Below, piece after piece: positions 1 through 10,141 of a stretch of 22,914 nucleotides of DNA. Each line of letters begins with the position of its first letter. Within the stretch, counting starts at the first letter, position 1. The notes beneath the pieces were generated by a model, which was not told where the DNA came from, ran no database searches, and was given only the letters and a program-made list of their open reading frames with translations. The translations under genes were made by a program, and so were the position numbers. The DNA is from Euprymna scolopes (taxonomy: Eukaryota > Mollusca > Cephalopoda > Sepiida > Sepiolidae). Where the stretch lies: positions 67,694,153-67,717,066 of the forward strand of contig CM044509.1 of NCBI GenBank assembly GCA_024364805.1, given 5' to 3'.

Positions 1-150
1 ACGCACACATGTACGTATGGAGATATGCATAAGTTTTTGCAACCTTTTAGTTTAATAGCACACACACATGCACAAACACATGCATGCAAGTAAACAAAAA
101 AAAACGCACACGCACACGCACATGTATGCGTGTAAACACAAACACATGCG
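1..150. repeat. Degenerate CA-rich (ACAC/CATG) repeat
   Basis: Interrupted CA and CATG units (cacacacatgcacaaacaca and similar) run through the first 150 bases. The short open frame across them, rich in His, Thr and Lys, is what any CA repeat gives and is not a gene. Confidence 0.6.
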
Positions 151-257
151 TGCGGAGGTTTATGCGGCCTATTACTTTAATGGCACACCCACAGCAACGT
201 TGTTTTTGATGTGTAAATACATGTGTAATCTGTTGTCGGTGTGTTTAATGCGATAAG

Positions 258-688
258 TAATAAATCAAAAGGTTTCTCTTCCATATGTATGTAATCGGAA
301 GAGGCCATATTGAAATACAAATGAGCGTTCAGTTTTGAGGCTGATACCATTCATTTTGAATGTAGGAATGTTTTGAATTCAATCATCATTATTTGTGTAG
401 ATGAAAAGTGGTAAGAGTATGCGATATGTATGGATTCAGTAGCCAGTTAATGACGATGTAGACACAGGAAAGAAGGAAAATATATAAATTCACGCGGTGA
501 AGTATGGGGTGGTAAGAGGACTTATGGAATAGAGGGTAAAATTAGAACAACTTCCTCTGTAGGTTATGACGATGATGATAATGTCGCTCCTAAAAATAAA
601 TGTAATGTTTTAATATTACGAATTAATGTGTATAAAATGTCGTTCTATAGTTTAATAAGGAAATAGCTAATTGTGTAAACATAATAAA
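258..688. other. AT-rich spacer, nothing recognised
   Basis: No open frame, RNA gene, terminal inverted repeats or tandem repeat could be supported here on either strand. Confidence 0.5.
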
Positions 689-770
689 TTTGCATGTGCC
701 ATCTGTTGTTGTAAACCTACGGTCCAGAGGGAAAAACTGCGTCTCTTTTATTATATATAGGGATTAATAT
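689..770 (+). repeat. Dispersed repeat, copy 1 (partner at 15945-16028)
   Basis: The stretch beginning tttgcatgtgccatctgttg matches the reverse complement of 15945-16028, which begins tttgtatgtggcatctgttg. Both continue through a cctacg block, a cagaggg block and a ttattatatat(a/g)g end, with one gap of about ten bases. Two diverged copies in opposite orientation mean a dispersed element, perhaps the 3' part of a SINE or LINE. I cannot name the family. Confidence 0.55.
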
Positions 771-1560
771 ATGACTATGGTGTCATCAGTTAGAATCGAA
801 ACCAAAACATATAGTGCTCCAGCCTGAGTCGTTACCGTTTGAGCTGTCATCAGATGGATAATAAATAAATAAAAATGAATCGATTTTAACGTAAATGTAT
901 ACATTTATGAATGCATAAAAATAACGCAATTAGTCAACTTATGCATGCTAAGTTCCAATTTTTTTTCAATGTTGATCCCTCAACAGTTAAAAGCCCATAA
1001 AAGAACGGTCCGCAAAAATGCAATCCCTTTACCCGCCTCACGCCGCTCTGCGATCTGGCATCTCGGAGGAGATGCACTTTGAAAAAAAAATGAAGATAAA
1101 TAGGCATTGTGTGTTTTATAAAATAGACTATAGATACATTTAAAAAAATACAGATGAAATTTGGCTAATTATCTTTTTTGGTTCTAAAAGAAAGGCCTAT
1201 GGCTTGAAGTCATCTTAGTAACAGCTTTATAAGACATATCATCCACCTTCGTTTTAGGATCAGGTAGTCTTTTTTATATATGAAACTGATTATTAAACTT
1301 CTTTTTTCGTCCCCCGACAAAAGGAGGGTGGACCTGTAAATTCACCCGTGTCCGCACTTTTCTTATTGCTTATTAAAAAAAATTGCTGCCTTGGATTTTT
1401 ATAAAACTTTTTGAAAAGTTGTAATTAACTGATTTCTATATAATTTTGTTCGTCTATACTCTTGGGTGTGCTCTAGGGACTCTTTCAAGGCTAATAAAAA
1501 CATTTTTGGGACTATTTTACCATATTTGTCCAAAATTTTATGTTAATATCTATTTAGCGG
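771..1560. other. AT-rich spacer, nothing recognised
   Basis: No coding, RNA or terminal-repeat signal was found. A GC-richer patch near 1010-1080 and a C-rich patch near 1310-1360 look like inserts of older repeats, but neither has a partner elsewhere in the window that I can see. Confidence 0.4.
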
Positions 1561-1806
1561 TTTTGCATGATGCTGAACTCAAATTTAAATATGTTAAGGC
1601 CTTGGGGACTTTTGGGGCTAAATGAGGGGGGGGCAACTGATGGAATTTATCATTTCTTTTTTTTGCATGTTGCAGAACACAAATTTACGTATTTTAAGGC
1701 CTAAAACTGCACGTTTGTTAATTTTTACCAGGATTAGACGTTCCCTGGGGACTTTGGGGGCTAAATTGGGAGGGAGGGGACAAATGTTGAACTTAGTAAT
1801 TTTTTT
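1561..1806 (+). repeat. Degenerate tandem duplication with G-rich core
   Basis: Unit A (1561-1659) starts ttttgcatgatgctgaactc and unit B (about 1660-1806) starts ttttgcatgttgcagaacac. Both run through an aaattta..ttaaggcc block, then ggggactttKggggctaaat, a G-run, a short caaMtg motif and a T-rich end. Unit B carries about 45 extra bases between the ttaaggcc block and the G-rich block. The open frame at 1622-1879 lies across the repeat and is not credible as a gene. Confidence 0.55.
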
Positions 1807-2129
1807 ATGCCTCGTTCACTGTGCACCTACGGGGGGAGGGGGCATGAATGCTTCACTTGTTATATTGAATATTGCTTGAAATATGAAGATTTTTAGGAAC
1901 ATGATCATTAAACTTTTTTTTCAACTACGTTTCATTTGTTTAATTATCCTTCCGTACGTTAATAAGTTAAACTTCGCAAAAAGACAACGCAAAAATAAAA
2001 GAAAGCAGTTGATACCTACAGCAAACACTTTGCTATCACACGGAAACATTAAAATGAAAATAAATGTTCGCAAGTGAATGTTACCGATACAAAATGATAA
2101 TCAAAGTCCCCAGAAAGAAGAAAGTTTTC

Positions 2130-2435
2130 TCTCTCAGTTTAAGGGAAGAGAGCTGTGCGCAACTCATTAGCGTACTTACTTGTAGGTTGTGAGAGAAGTA
2201 CCTTGGTAAGAAGGAGAACCTGTATTTTATTCTTGTAAATTTGGAGAAAGATTTTGACAGACTAATAAGAGAGGTTTGTCTAGTGGAATTTGCATAAAGT
2301 AGAGACAAACGAGTGGTTGGTGGAAATTTTTCAAGCAATGTACAGAAATGCTAAAATTGAGGTTAGAATTAGCAGCACATATAGTGATGGTTTCAATATT
2401 ACATTGGGAGTACATCAAGCTTCTGTACTCGAATA
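2130..2435 (+). pseudogene. RTE-like LINE reverse transcriptase fragment
   Basis: This is a piece of the reverse transcriptase domain of a non-LTR retrotransposon. One frame reads EKYLGKKENLYFILVNLEKDFDRLIREV in overlapping parts (about 2190-2280), resembling the RTE-type block around motif A (consensus near YFAFVDLEKAFDRVPREV). The first catalytic aspartate position is Asn here. After a frame change near 2295 the sequence continues NEWLVEIFQAMYRNA, then STYSDGFNITLGVHQASVL, the motif B region (usual form near VGLHQGSVL). A TGA at 2190-2192 interrupts the start of the fragment. No endonuclease, YADD box or 3' end is visible, so it is a short, old internal fragment. The clade (RTE or a close relative) is inferred from these motifs from memory. 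Confidence 0.7.
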
Positions 2436-2439
2436 TCTC

Positions 2440-2980
2440 TAAACATCAACTTTTTAAAGGCAAGTCTTTAGTTGGTACTCATCGATATTTTGATCATGTT
2501 ATCGCACGCAAAACTTTAAGATTGATTATAAAAAAAAACAATTTGATAAAAAGTAAAATTCGAAAAATAAAAGAAATTCACCCGGGCAAAACCTTTGTAA
2601 ATTTCAGATGACGAAACTTGAAGATAATTGTAAGTATTTTTATAAAATGATCAGAAATTTCAAATTTCAAGCAAAATTCAATAAAAGGCCAAACTGCTTA
2701 AAAAAAAACTAAATTCGTGAAATTTGGCCTTAAAAGGTCGAGTTTTTTCTAAAATGAGTGATTGATTGATTTACAAGAACGCTACATTAGAAACGGGGTA
2801 CCCCTACAAATATTTAACTATTGATTTTTTTTTTTTTGCATTTTTTAATAATCTGTAAAATTAGTATCCATTCAATAATAATAAGTTTAAAAAATGGAAA
2901 AAAAGGCGACCATAAAAAATCATAGGGGGTGCCGCATACTTTTATTACAACTTCTAGCTCGCTATCTATCTCTATCCGTC
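2440..2980. other. AT-rich spacer, nothing recognised
   Basis: Rich in A and T runs. The open frame at 2348-2611 overlaps the LINE fragment on its 5' side and shows no domain. No terminal repeats or RNA gene were seen. Confidence 0.4.
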
Positions 2981-2982
2981 CC

Positions 2983-2984
2983 TT

Positions 2985-3071
<87 letters not shown>
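2983..3071. repeat. (TC)n then (TA)n compound microsatellite
   Basis: About 40 bases of TC dinucleotide pass directly into about 48 bases of TA dinucleotide. The open frames across it (runs of Leu-Ser and Ile-Tyr) are low-complexity artefacts. Confidence 0.95.
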
Positions 3072-3073
<2 letters not shown>

Positions 3074-3128
3074 TTCTCTCTATCTATCTTTTTTTCTTCC
3101 TCGGCCCATTATTCTCTAGCTAGACATA

Positions 3129-3892
3129 CGAGGTGCCTTAAATAAGTTTCCAAACTTTTTTGTTTGAGCATTTTATTGTTATTTATTATGAATATCTAGT
3201 CCTCTTCAAAGTAATCCCCTCCAGCTGCAATGCCCTTGTGGTACTGTTCACATCTTCTGGAAGGCCCCATGGAAATCCTCTTGTGTCAATGAGTCTCATG
3301 ATCGCCTCTTTCATCTTCTCAATTGTCTCATAACGACAGCCTCTAAGGTTTTCCTTGAGCTTCAATAATTGTGTGTACAGTTCCCACACTGACATCAAGC
3401 TGTGCAGTTATTGTCTCTATAGACATACAACAGTACTGGCCCATGAAATTCTTTATTCGGCTAATCAACTCTGCTGTTCCAACTCCCTTACTTCTCCCAC
3501 GCCTCTTATCATCCCTCACAGACTCCCCTTCCTTGAATCTCTTATACCACTTAAAAACTGATGCTCGACTTATGAAAGATGATCCAAAAGCAGTCTTAAG
3601 CATTCCACATGTGTCTGTGGTATTTTCCAAGTTTAAAACAGAATTTTATTGCATATCGTTCTTCTAAAGTGCCCTCACGTCCAGATTGCATTTTTGAAAT
3701 TCACCAGCTGTGGCAATCAGGCTTTAGTAAAGTGTCTTCTAATTCCTGCTGAATTCACTTGAATTTGAAATCATAAAAATTTGGTCAGTCATCTCATAAG
3801 ATGTATAGCAATAACATACTGAATTTTCAAGAGTCTACAGCAATCTTAAATACCTGTACAAAAAAGTCTGGAAACTTATTGAAGGCACCTCG
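3129..3892 (-). mobile_element. Internally deleted mariner transposon
   Basis: The ends are inverted repeats of about 34 bases: the left end begins CGAGGTGCCTTAAATAAGTT and the reverse complement of the right end begins CGAGGTGCCTTCAATAAGTT, both ending in CTTTTTTGT. A TA sits at the left border (3127-3128). The right border runs into a CG/CA microsatellite, so the second TA is lost. At 764 bp it is far shorter than the 1.28 kb of a complete mariner such as the one at 12005-13283. It keeps only the N- and C-terminal coding ends, so it can move only with help from elsewhere. Confidence 0.88.
3189..3691 (-). pseudogene. Mariner transposase remnant, catalytic core deleted
   Basis: The start ATG at 3691 gives MQSGREGTLEERYAIKFCF; a frameshift near 3625 moves reading to the frame with TDTCGMLKTAFGSSFISRAS. 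The helix-turn-helix DNA-binding region of a mariner transposase follows, with VFKWYKRFKEGE and DDKRRGRSKG. Reading stops after SVGTVHTIIEAQGKP near 3345. The C-terminal segment CRYETIEKMKEAIMRLIDT (about 3335-3280), in another frame, leads to the end. The DD34D catalytic domain of roughly 170 residues is absent, so the deletion joins the DNA-binding part almost directly to the C-terminus. The region is inactive. Confidence 0.85.

Positions 3893-3959
<67 letters not shown>
3893..3959. repeat. (CG)n(CA)n microsatellite
   Basis: Several CG dinucleotides followed by about 29 CA units start at the last base of the mariner end. Alternating purine-pyrimidine tracts of this kind can adopt Z-DNA; that is general knowledge, not shown here. 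Confidence 0.95.
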
Positions 3960-4289
3960 CTCTCCTTTATAAAATAGATTCTTTGAGGACTGCGTCGGCA
4001 TTTTCCTTCCACATTAGTAAATAATAACATTAGAAAACCGACCTGTGCCCCTGACTAAACCTGACCCAATTGATCCTCCACAGCATGAATACATTTTTTT
4101 TTAATTTAAGATATTATTAATCCGGGGCAAAACCGATCCAGATAATACCAATTTTGTTGGTATTTCCTTGATTCGTTTTGTTTTATCTTTTTTTATCGGT
4201 TTATTTTATCTATTTAAAAAAAAAAATTTTTTGTTTAGTTTTATCCAAAGATACAAACATATGTACAGATCACTGAGCTTTATATTATA

Positions 4290-5763
4290 CACTGCATATC
4301 AAATTATTTACGAGTTTACATTTACATTACAGGAACGAGTGAATAAAAATCTATGGAACTTTGAGAAAGCGCTTACGATACTGTCGGTCCGAAGATAAAA
4401 GTATTTAAAGCAGTATTAGCGAAACTATGTCAAAAGATAGGAATATCTGTTGATTTCAGTCAGTCAACTAAATGAACTAGGAAAAGATCCTAAGAACACA
4501 ATAACTACATAGCAATTTCTACGTTGACATAATTAGTAGGGTATATGCGATCCTTTTTTATGAATAACTTGTAAAAGACATTGGTCTACAGAATTAGTCA
4601 AATTTGTGATATTGTCAACAGTTATTCCTAGCGATACCTCTTGGAGAGCATCCCATAACTCATCTTTGCTCTTCAATTAGCGTTCACTTGCATAGAGGCG
4701 TCGCTTCATGATACTCCAAAGGTTCTCAATTAGGTTTGGTGAATTTGCAGGCCACTCGATTTTCCGTCGCCCAGAGAACCCGAGTTGTTACAAATATTCT
4801 TTGCTTTTGTTTGCTGCATGCGAGGGAGCATTATCTTGCATAAAAATAATGGTTCTTCTCAACATCAACCTTTGCTCTTTCAGCCCTGGTTCAAAGTGCT
4901 CCTTCAGAAAAGCTATGTAAGCATTTGACGTCATTTTTACGCCTTCTGGGACTCTCTATGGGCCAACTAATGTACTTCCGATAACCCCAGCCCAAATTAT
5001 TTTCCCACTACCGCCTTGTTGGCGCCTTAAACGCTTATGAAAATGTCGTCCATCTAGGACCCATCCTTTGCTCCAGCCATCTGCGCCATCAAGAGTGACA
5101 CGCACTTCATCAGTGAACAAAACTTTGGAAAATTTCGTTTTCATGTTGTCCTCTGCCCATTTCTATCGGTTTTGTAAGTGATGTTGCTTTAATGCAGGCT
5201 TTGTCACAGCTAATCAGACGTTGTCACTTTCAGAAGGCGACATCGAGTACTTTTTGAGACATTCTTTAATCCGGTTTGGTCAAAGACTTCTCGACTTGTC
5301 TGCCCAGGGTTCTTAACAACTTCACGTTTAATTTGGAGTAGAGAACGGCGTGAAACAACTGCAGATTAACCTTTATCGGCTCTCTTATGTACTTTTGTAA
5401 GGTTCTTGAGAAAGTTCTTCACAGTTTGATGGTACCTTCTTATCATTTTCGATATTTCGAGAGTAGTTTTAACTTTTGCTAGGTGTTCTGTAATAGGACT
5501 CGTTTTAGAACTACTCAAACCACCTTTACAACCCATTTTATTGACGAAACAAACTGCCTTGTTAATAATTTGACACACCTCAAATACCATGGATTCAGCA
5601 TTTACGATGGCAAGTTATTCACATTGCGCGCAACAGTACGAAAGTTTCACAGTACGCGCAGCTCTGCATTGCCAACGTTTCCACAGCTTTTGATACGAAA
5701 CTACTGATAAGTTTCTGAAACTAGTAAAAAAAAAATGTTATGTCGTTAATAATTTGACACGCA

Positions 5764-5766
<3 letters not shown>
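4290..5766 (-). mobile_element. Tc1-like transposon, whole length but dead
   Basis: The left end begins CACTGCATATCAAATTATT at 4290. The reverse complement of the right end begins CACTGCGTGTCAAATTATTA. Each border has a TA (4288-4289 and 5767-5768), the target duplication of the Tc1/mariner superfamily. The element is 1477 bp with one transposase region on the minus strand and short untranslated ends. The right TA merges with a long (TA)n tract, so insertion into or next to a TA repeat is likely. Several stops make it non-autonomous. Confidence 0.9.
4533..5535 (-). pseudogene. Tc1-like transposase, broken (DDE type)
   Basis: The likely start is the ATG at 5535 (MGCKGGLSSSKT); an ATG 55 bases upstream is also in frame. 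The region would code about 334 residues, the usual Tc1 length. Visible parts in order: an N-terminal helix-turn-helix (LEISKMIRRYHQTVKNFL), a second DNA-binding region (KNPGQTSREVFDQTGLKN), the first catalytic Asp in VLFTDEVRVTLDG, then WVLDGRHF and KIIWAGVIGS, the second Asp in FMQDNAPSHAANKS (Asp codon near 4833-4835), and the Glu in NLIENLWS. As it stands 35 residues lie between Asp and Glu. The usual SPDLNPIENLW box reads SPNLIENLW, two residues short, so the parent spacing was probably 37. Stops at about 5365, 5165, 4956 and 4790, plus a frame change near 5210, kill it. Confidence 0.88.

Positions 5767-5840
<74 letters not shown>
5767..5840. repeat. (TA)n microsatellite
   Basis: About 37 TA units directly follow the right end of the Tc1-like element; the first TA doubles as its target duplication. 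Confidence 0.97.
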
Positions 5841-5841
<1 letters not shown>

Positions 5842-6179
5842 TATAGATAATAAGTGTATATATTTCCGGCTGTCATGTTTGTGTAGTTGTTGCCCCTATG
5901 AACATGCGAGACCGAACAGTTGATCATTAATATTCAAAGCATTTCACATTTCTGTTCATGTTCCCGGTCTTATTTATTGGTCGCATAACAACTTCTGGGC
6001 CAAATATAAATGTCTTATTGCAATAAACTTGCAAGTTATACGCGTGATCACTTCTGACAAGACTCTAATGCTCATTGTTATGGTTACTCATGTGAATTAC
6101 ACTGTACAGCAACAGTAACATATTCCTGTTACTTTATCTTATGTTGATTATTTGTTTTGTGGGGTTTAAATATGTATAT

Positions 6180-6180
<1 letters not shown>
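5841..6180. other. Spacer, nothing firm
   Basis: No open frame or RNA gene. Weakly mirrored blocks near 5885-5925 and 5950-5995 (gttgtt, gaccg and gaacag in both) hint at a degenerate inverted repeat but do not align well enough to call. Confidence 0.35.
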
Positions 6181-6185
<5 letters not shown>

Positions 6186-6239
<54 letters not shown>

Positions 6240-6336
6240 TAACACAATCACGCACACACACACACACACACACATATATTCTATTAGATAAATCTCACCT
6301 GTTTGTTAGTATATGTATGTATGTATGTATGTATAT
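6186..6336. repeat. (GA)n, (CA)n and (ATGT)n microsatellites
   Basis: (GA)n covers about 6186-6236, (CA)n about 6250-6274 and a tetranucleotide ATGT run about 6309-6334, with short unique sequence between. Confidence 0.93.
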
Positions 6337-6554
6337 ATGAAACTTATGAGAGGCGACGGATTTTCACGATATTAGAAACGCTTTGAGGCTCGGGGCCTTC
6401 GGACGATAAATATCGAATATTGGTCCAAAACATTAATTCCTTCACCTTTAACTGGGCACTTTTCTATAGGGAGGGGGTCGCTTTTTTGCCGATATTTTCA
6501 AAAGTAATCCCCTCTTTTCGATTGTCCAGCCTTAATTTAAACCTACATCACTCC

Positions 6555-6714
6555 CGGTTTGGCGATAGGCGCCACAACTAACGCGTTACGTTTTCTTTTT
6601 CACTTTCTTTTCCTCTTTCGCGGTACGGGTTCGAGCCTGCCTGCCTACTACCACATTTTTTTTGCTCAACACACACCTCTAAACACCCGGGTAACGCCGG
6701 GCACCCAGGCTAGT
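6555..6714 (+). mobile_element. tRNA-type SINE with conserved GC tail, copy 1
   Basis: A likely A box (TGGCGATAGGC, 6560-6570) and a clear B box (GGTTCGAGCC, 6628-6637) mark an internal RNA polymerase III promoter derived from a tRNA. The boxes are 57 bases apart, further than in a tRNA, because a T/C-rich stretch lies between them. Then come a ctgcctgcctactaccaca block, a T-run, and the tail CCCGGGTAACGCCGGG (6687-6702) followed by CACCCAGGCTAGT. The tail end runs into (TA)n. Copy 2 at 13767-13955 on the other strand shows the same order of parts. The tail can fold as CCCGG/CCGGG around a short loop, as expected of a 3' end recognised by a partner LINE; the partner is not identified here. 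Confidence 0.7.
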
Positions 6715-6734
6715 TTATATATATATATATATAA

Positions 6735-7430
6735 GAATTTTCAGAATATGAGAGATAATATATTTCCACAATCAAAAAACGCTGCAGTTCAGATGAGCCA
6801 TGAAAGTCAATAAACCGGAAGTCCAAGACTCGAGTTTCAACTTCTTTAAGCTCATCAATCGAACACATCCGAACTCGGGATTTGAAACCAATCATAAGCT
6901 TAATGCCCAATGTCGCTCCTCAATCCAGGGATTCTGGCGGTTTTTTTCTATAAGCCTAAACCCTTTCAAATATTCCACAACTTTTATCGTCAATATCTTC
7001 GTTACATCCACCATATCATCGATCTATGAATCCTAATCATGTCAGGCAATAATTTTTTTCCTATAGAGCAAACCAGCTGATACTGTCATAGTTCTTTTGC
7101 AACAAGTAGCTGCAAGTAGACAGAATCCTAACCCACCTTCTCATTGCATACATTTATTATGCCACTCACTGCATGACACGCTACAAAATGGTTCAATTTA
7201 CGAAAGTCTAACACTGGCCTGACTTTCTCTTTCATGGCTTGGGAGTCTGCCATCAAGTGTAACGCACCTTTTCTTTCTCCATTGCATGGTAACAGAATAC
7301 CGCTCGCTACTCATCTTTCAACTCATTCTCAAACTCTGAGTTTTTCTCACCTTCCATGGACTTCTTATATTTCACTCTATTTTGTAAGGCTCCTCCTACC
7401 AATTTCAATCTTACTGTCCATTTCTTTCTT
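6735..7430. other. Spacer, nothing recognised
   Basis: Mixed composition. The open frames at 6800-7036 and 7234-7482 have no domain or repeat partner and sit beside a LINE 3' end. This is the flank of the LINE insertion at about 7430. Confidence 0.4.
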
Positions 7431-7556
7431 TTTTTACATGGTAGTCACCACTTATCAAGGCCCGGAAGCCACTCAGGGATAAGGGTTATTGCGTGTACAG
7501 TAATCAATGTGATAATATTGTAGTAATCATTAGTAATGGAGATTTGATAATGTGTC

Positions 7557-8330
7557 TTACTTAAGGGGGCGATTTATCAGGAATTTGTTTATGTTGGACT
7601 TGAAGACATCCAAGTTGTAGTCAGGAGGGAAACAGGCAAACAGAAGAGAGTTCAACTGGCGTGCAGTTCTAAGAAAGAAGCTTTGTTCATGGAATCTACA
7701 TTTTGATTTAGGCACAGATAAAGAGTGGGGAAAATTATTGACAGTGGTTTCAGCTAGACGGGTGTTTTTCGTGAAATATTGGCGAGGGGGGGGGGCCAGA
7801 GATTGGAGCTCAGACGAGCACTTGCCATGGAAATAATGATAAAACAAAGACAGGCTTGCAACGTCTCTTCTGTGGGAGAGAGGCTGCAGGGAAGAGAAAA
7901 GGGGATCCCCACTAAGACACAGAGTCTATTTTGTACTTTGTCAAGGCAGGATAGGTTGTTTTTAGCAGCTATGGCAGCAGTACTCCATCCTTGGACGTAC
8001 TTGGCTTTTATATAGACAGAGAATTGCATCAGCAGTAAGATATCTTCGGGAGCAGTAGAAGGATCCTACCATTTTTCCAACGAACTTGGCAACAGACTTG
8101 ATGTACGTGTTCCATTTCAGATCAGGAGTAAAGGTCAATCCCAGAAGCTTGTCAAAATATGGAGCCTCCCCAAGACGAAAACCATCTATTTCAATTGATG
8201 CCAGATGGGGATCAGAGCGTTGATGATAGGAGGGTGGTTTCAGATGCATTAAAAGTAACCAGCCACCTCTTCCCCCACTGTACCACACGCTCAAGATCAG
8301 AGGAGAGAGAATCAGGGAGAACTTTGTCAT
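7557..8330 (-). pseudogene. LINE RT thumb and C-terminal domain
   Basis: Three overlapping frames carry the end of the protein. The 8330-7962 frame reads from LASIEIDGFRLGEAPYFDKL through LGLTFTPDLKWNTYIKSVAK, SFYCSRRYLT and LYKSQVRPRMEYCCH. The 8029-7754 frame has AAIAAKNNLSCLDKVQNRLC. The 7847-7557 frame has HSLSVPKSKCRFHEQSFFLR, LNSLLFACFPPDYNLDVFKS and NKFLINR before the stop. RPRMEYCCHxW and FFxRTARxWNSLP are typical C-terminal boxes of this LINE group. The same boxes recur at 11240-11440, 18660-18900 and, in a more distant form, at 20985-21502. Confidence 0.85.
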
Positions 8331-8710
8331 TTACGGCCTTTGATGTGTTGCCATAGATGGTCGTGTCATCAACATAGATGTCAATGAATGTTTTAAGTAT
8401 GTGTTTTTGAAGATCATTGATGTAGATCAGGAAGAGGGTTGGGTCCAGGATGGACCCCTGAGGGACTCCAACATTTAATACTGTGGGCCTCTGATTTCTG
8501 CTCATCAACCACTACTCTTATGAGCCTATTAGAGAGAAACTATTTAATAATTGAGAAAACATTTCCAGTTATACCGTAGCTGGAAATCTTGTGAAGTAAG
8601 TCTTTATGCCATACCATATTGAAGGCCTATGATATGTCAAGAGCAATTGCCCTAGAAAGGAAGCGTTTCAAGAGATTTACTAATCCTATGAGATATAATC
8701 GTTAGCACAT
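8212..8710 (-). pseudogene. LINE reverse transcriptase catalytic palm
   Basis: From 8710 down, DVLTIISHRISKSL leads to AIALDIS(stop)AFNMVWH, the motif A region around the first catalytic Asp (usual form ALDISKAFD). Two TAG stops fall in this stretch, near 8625 and 8540. After a further frame change near 8480 comes VGVPQGSILDPTLFLIYIND, the motif B block, and then FIDIYVDDTTIYGNTS, the motif C box. Motif C reads YVDD where most LINEs have YADD or FADD; the two Asp are kept. The region ends with RWLVTFNASETTLL. It would be the polymerase active site of the element. Confidence 0.85.
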
Positions 8711-10141
8711 CTACTGTAGATATAGCAGAATGGAAAACATGTCACTAAGAAGGTTATTTCTGCCGAGGTGGTTGATTACTTCTTTATTTAATAAGGATTC
8801 CAGCAACTTACTCATGACACACAGGAGACTTATTGGTCTGTACTGAGAGGAAGATGATTTATCACCTGAATTCTTAAATACAGGGCATACTGATGAGGTT
8901 TTCCAGGGTGTGGGGAAGCACTTCTCCTTAAGGCAACGTTTAAACAGTTTGGTAAGTATGGGGGCAAGTTCTGGTTGAAGATTTTCCAACACTATAATTG
9001 GAATGCTGTCAGGGCCAGTTGCTTTACTGGAATCAAGGTTCCTGATTAGCTTGGCGACCTCACGCACAGATATTTGTATGCTGCATAGCGTGTTGTCTGT
9101 TATAGGAGGAAATATGGGCAAATAGTTTGGCTTTGTCTGATGCTGACGAGATGACTTCAGGTCCATTGATGATGGGACAAAACGCACACTTCTGTTCAGG
9201 ATCCTGTTTGCTATTTGCCAAAACTGGTGGGAACCAAGCCACTGCTGAGCTACTTTGGATTTAATAGCCTGAGCATATAGCTCTCTTGTATTTTTTATTA
9301 CTTTTTTACATTGGTTGCTGGCAGTCCTATAAGCAGCTTTAGTCTCAGTACATCTATTACGTTGGTAACTATGGAAAAAGTAATTTCTGTGCACGATGGC
9401 AGCGGCACATTCTGAGGAGAACCATGGGTGGCTATTAGGTTTTTGTTGGAATTTTTTGGATGGTATGAATCGGTCTATGCCTACAATTATCCATTGGGTC
9501 AGGTCTGATACTACAGAGGACACATCCTTTTTAAACATGGAAGGCAGAAGTAGATCAGATATAAGTGTGCGGAAGCTATCCCAGTCAGCCATAGAGTATC
9601 GATATGCAGTACAGTTGAGAGGTACATCTGAAGACTTATTACGTTTAATTTTTATCTTAACTGATACAACAGAGTGGTCAGAAGATCCCAGAGGAGATAG
9701 AATGGAACATGAACATAGCTTAGGGGAAGTTGTGAAGAAAATGTCTAGAAGGCTTGCATACTGCCCGGTAGTATCGGGCACATGGGTGGGTTCGTGGACA
9801 ATCTGAGGGAGGTCATAGGGAATGGCAAAGTCATGACAGAACCTCTCTTCCTCATCTGTCTTGTTGGAGTGGGTCAGCCATTCCACATTGTGGATATTGA
9901 AGTCACCACAAATGTGAATGTTAGCCGAAGGATGAGCAGACAGGATGTGGTCAATTTTCTCATATATACTCTTAAAGATAGTAACTCCACTGTTGTGGGA
10001 GGCGATAGAGGGCAAATATAAATGCAGTGGTATAAGCAAGTGCAACCCGAATGCACATATAAGGTAAATTAGTGTCTTCTCTGCAGATATCCCTACCACA
10101 CGGAAAGTTATCTTTAATGTAGGCACATATTCCATGTCCAT
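8711..10141 (-). pseudogene. LINE endonuclease C-terminal half plus start of reverse transcriptase
   Basis: This is the longest open frame in the window (476 residues); the nominal start Met lies in shadow sequence and the true homology starts near residue 45. ICGDFNIHNVEW (77-88) is the catalytic GDFN box of the endonuclease and SSDHSVVS (153-160) its terminal SDH box. A linker with HPWFSSE (238-244) follows. RT begins at SSKATGPDSIPIIVLE (371-386) and includes CFPTPWKTSSVCPVFK (408-423) and SSQYRPISLL (431-440, the YRPISL box). The frame is lost after NHLGRNNLLSD, just before the FRxxRST block. Both endonuclease boxes here are intact; the Glu in the first half is not. Minus-strand neighbours in other frames complete the same protein. 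Confidence 0.9.

Noticed and set aside
2894-3145. Open frames across the TC/TA microsatellite
   Set aside because: Pure Leu-Ser and Ile-Tyr repeats from simple sequence; no protein.
3827-4030. Minus-strand frame with a Cys-Val run
   Set aside because: Translation of the CA microsatellite.
5885-5995. Mirrored blocks suggesting an inverted repeat
   Set aside because: Matches are short and out of register; could be chance.
9396-9806. 136-codon plus-strand frame
   Set aside because: Shadow of the LINE protein on the opposite strand; no domain of its own.
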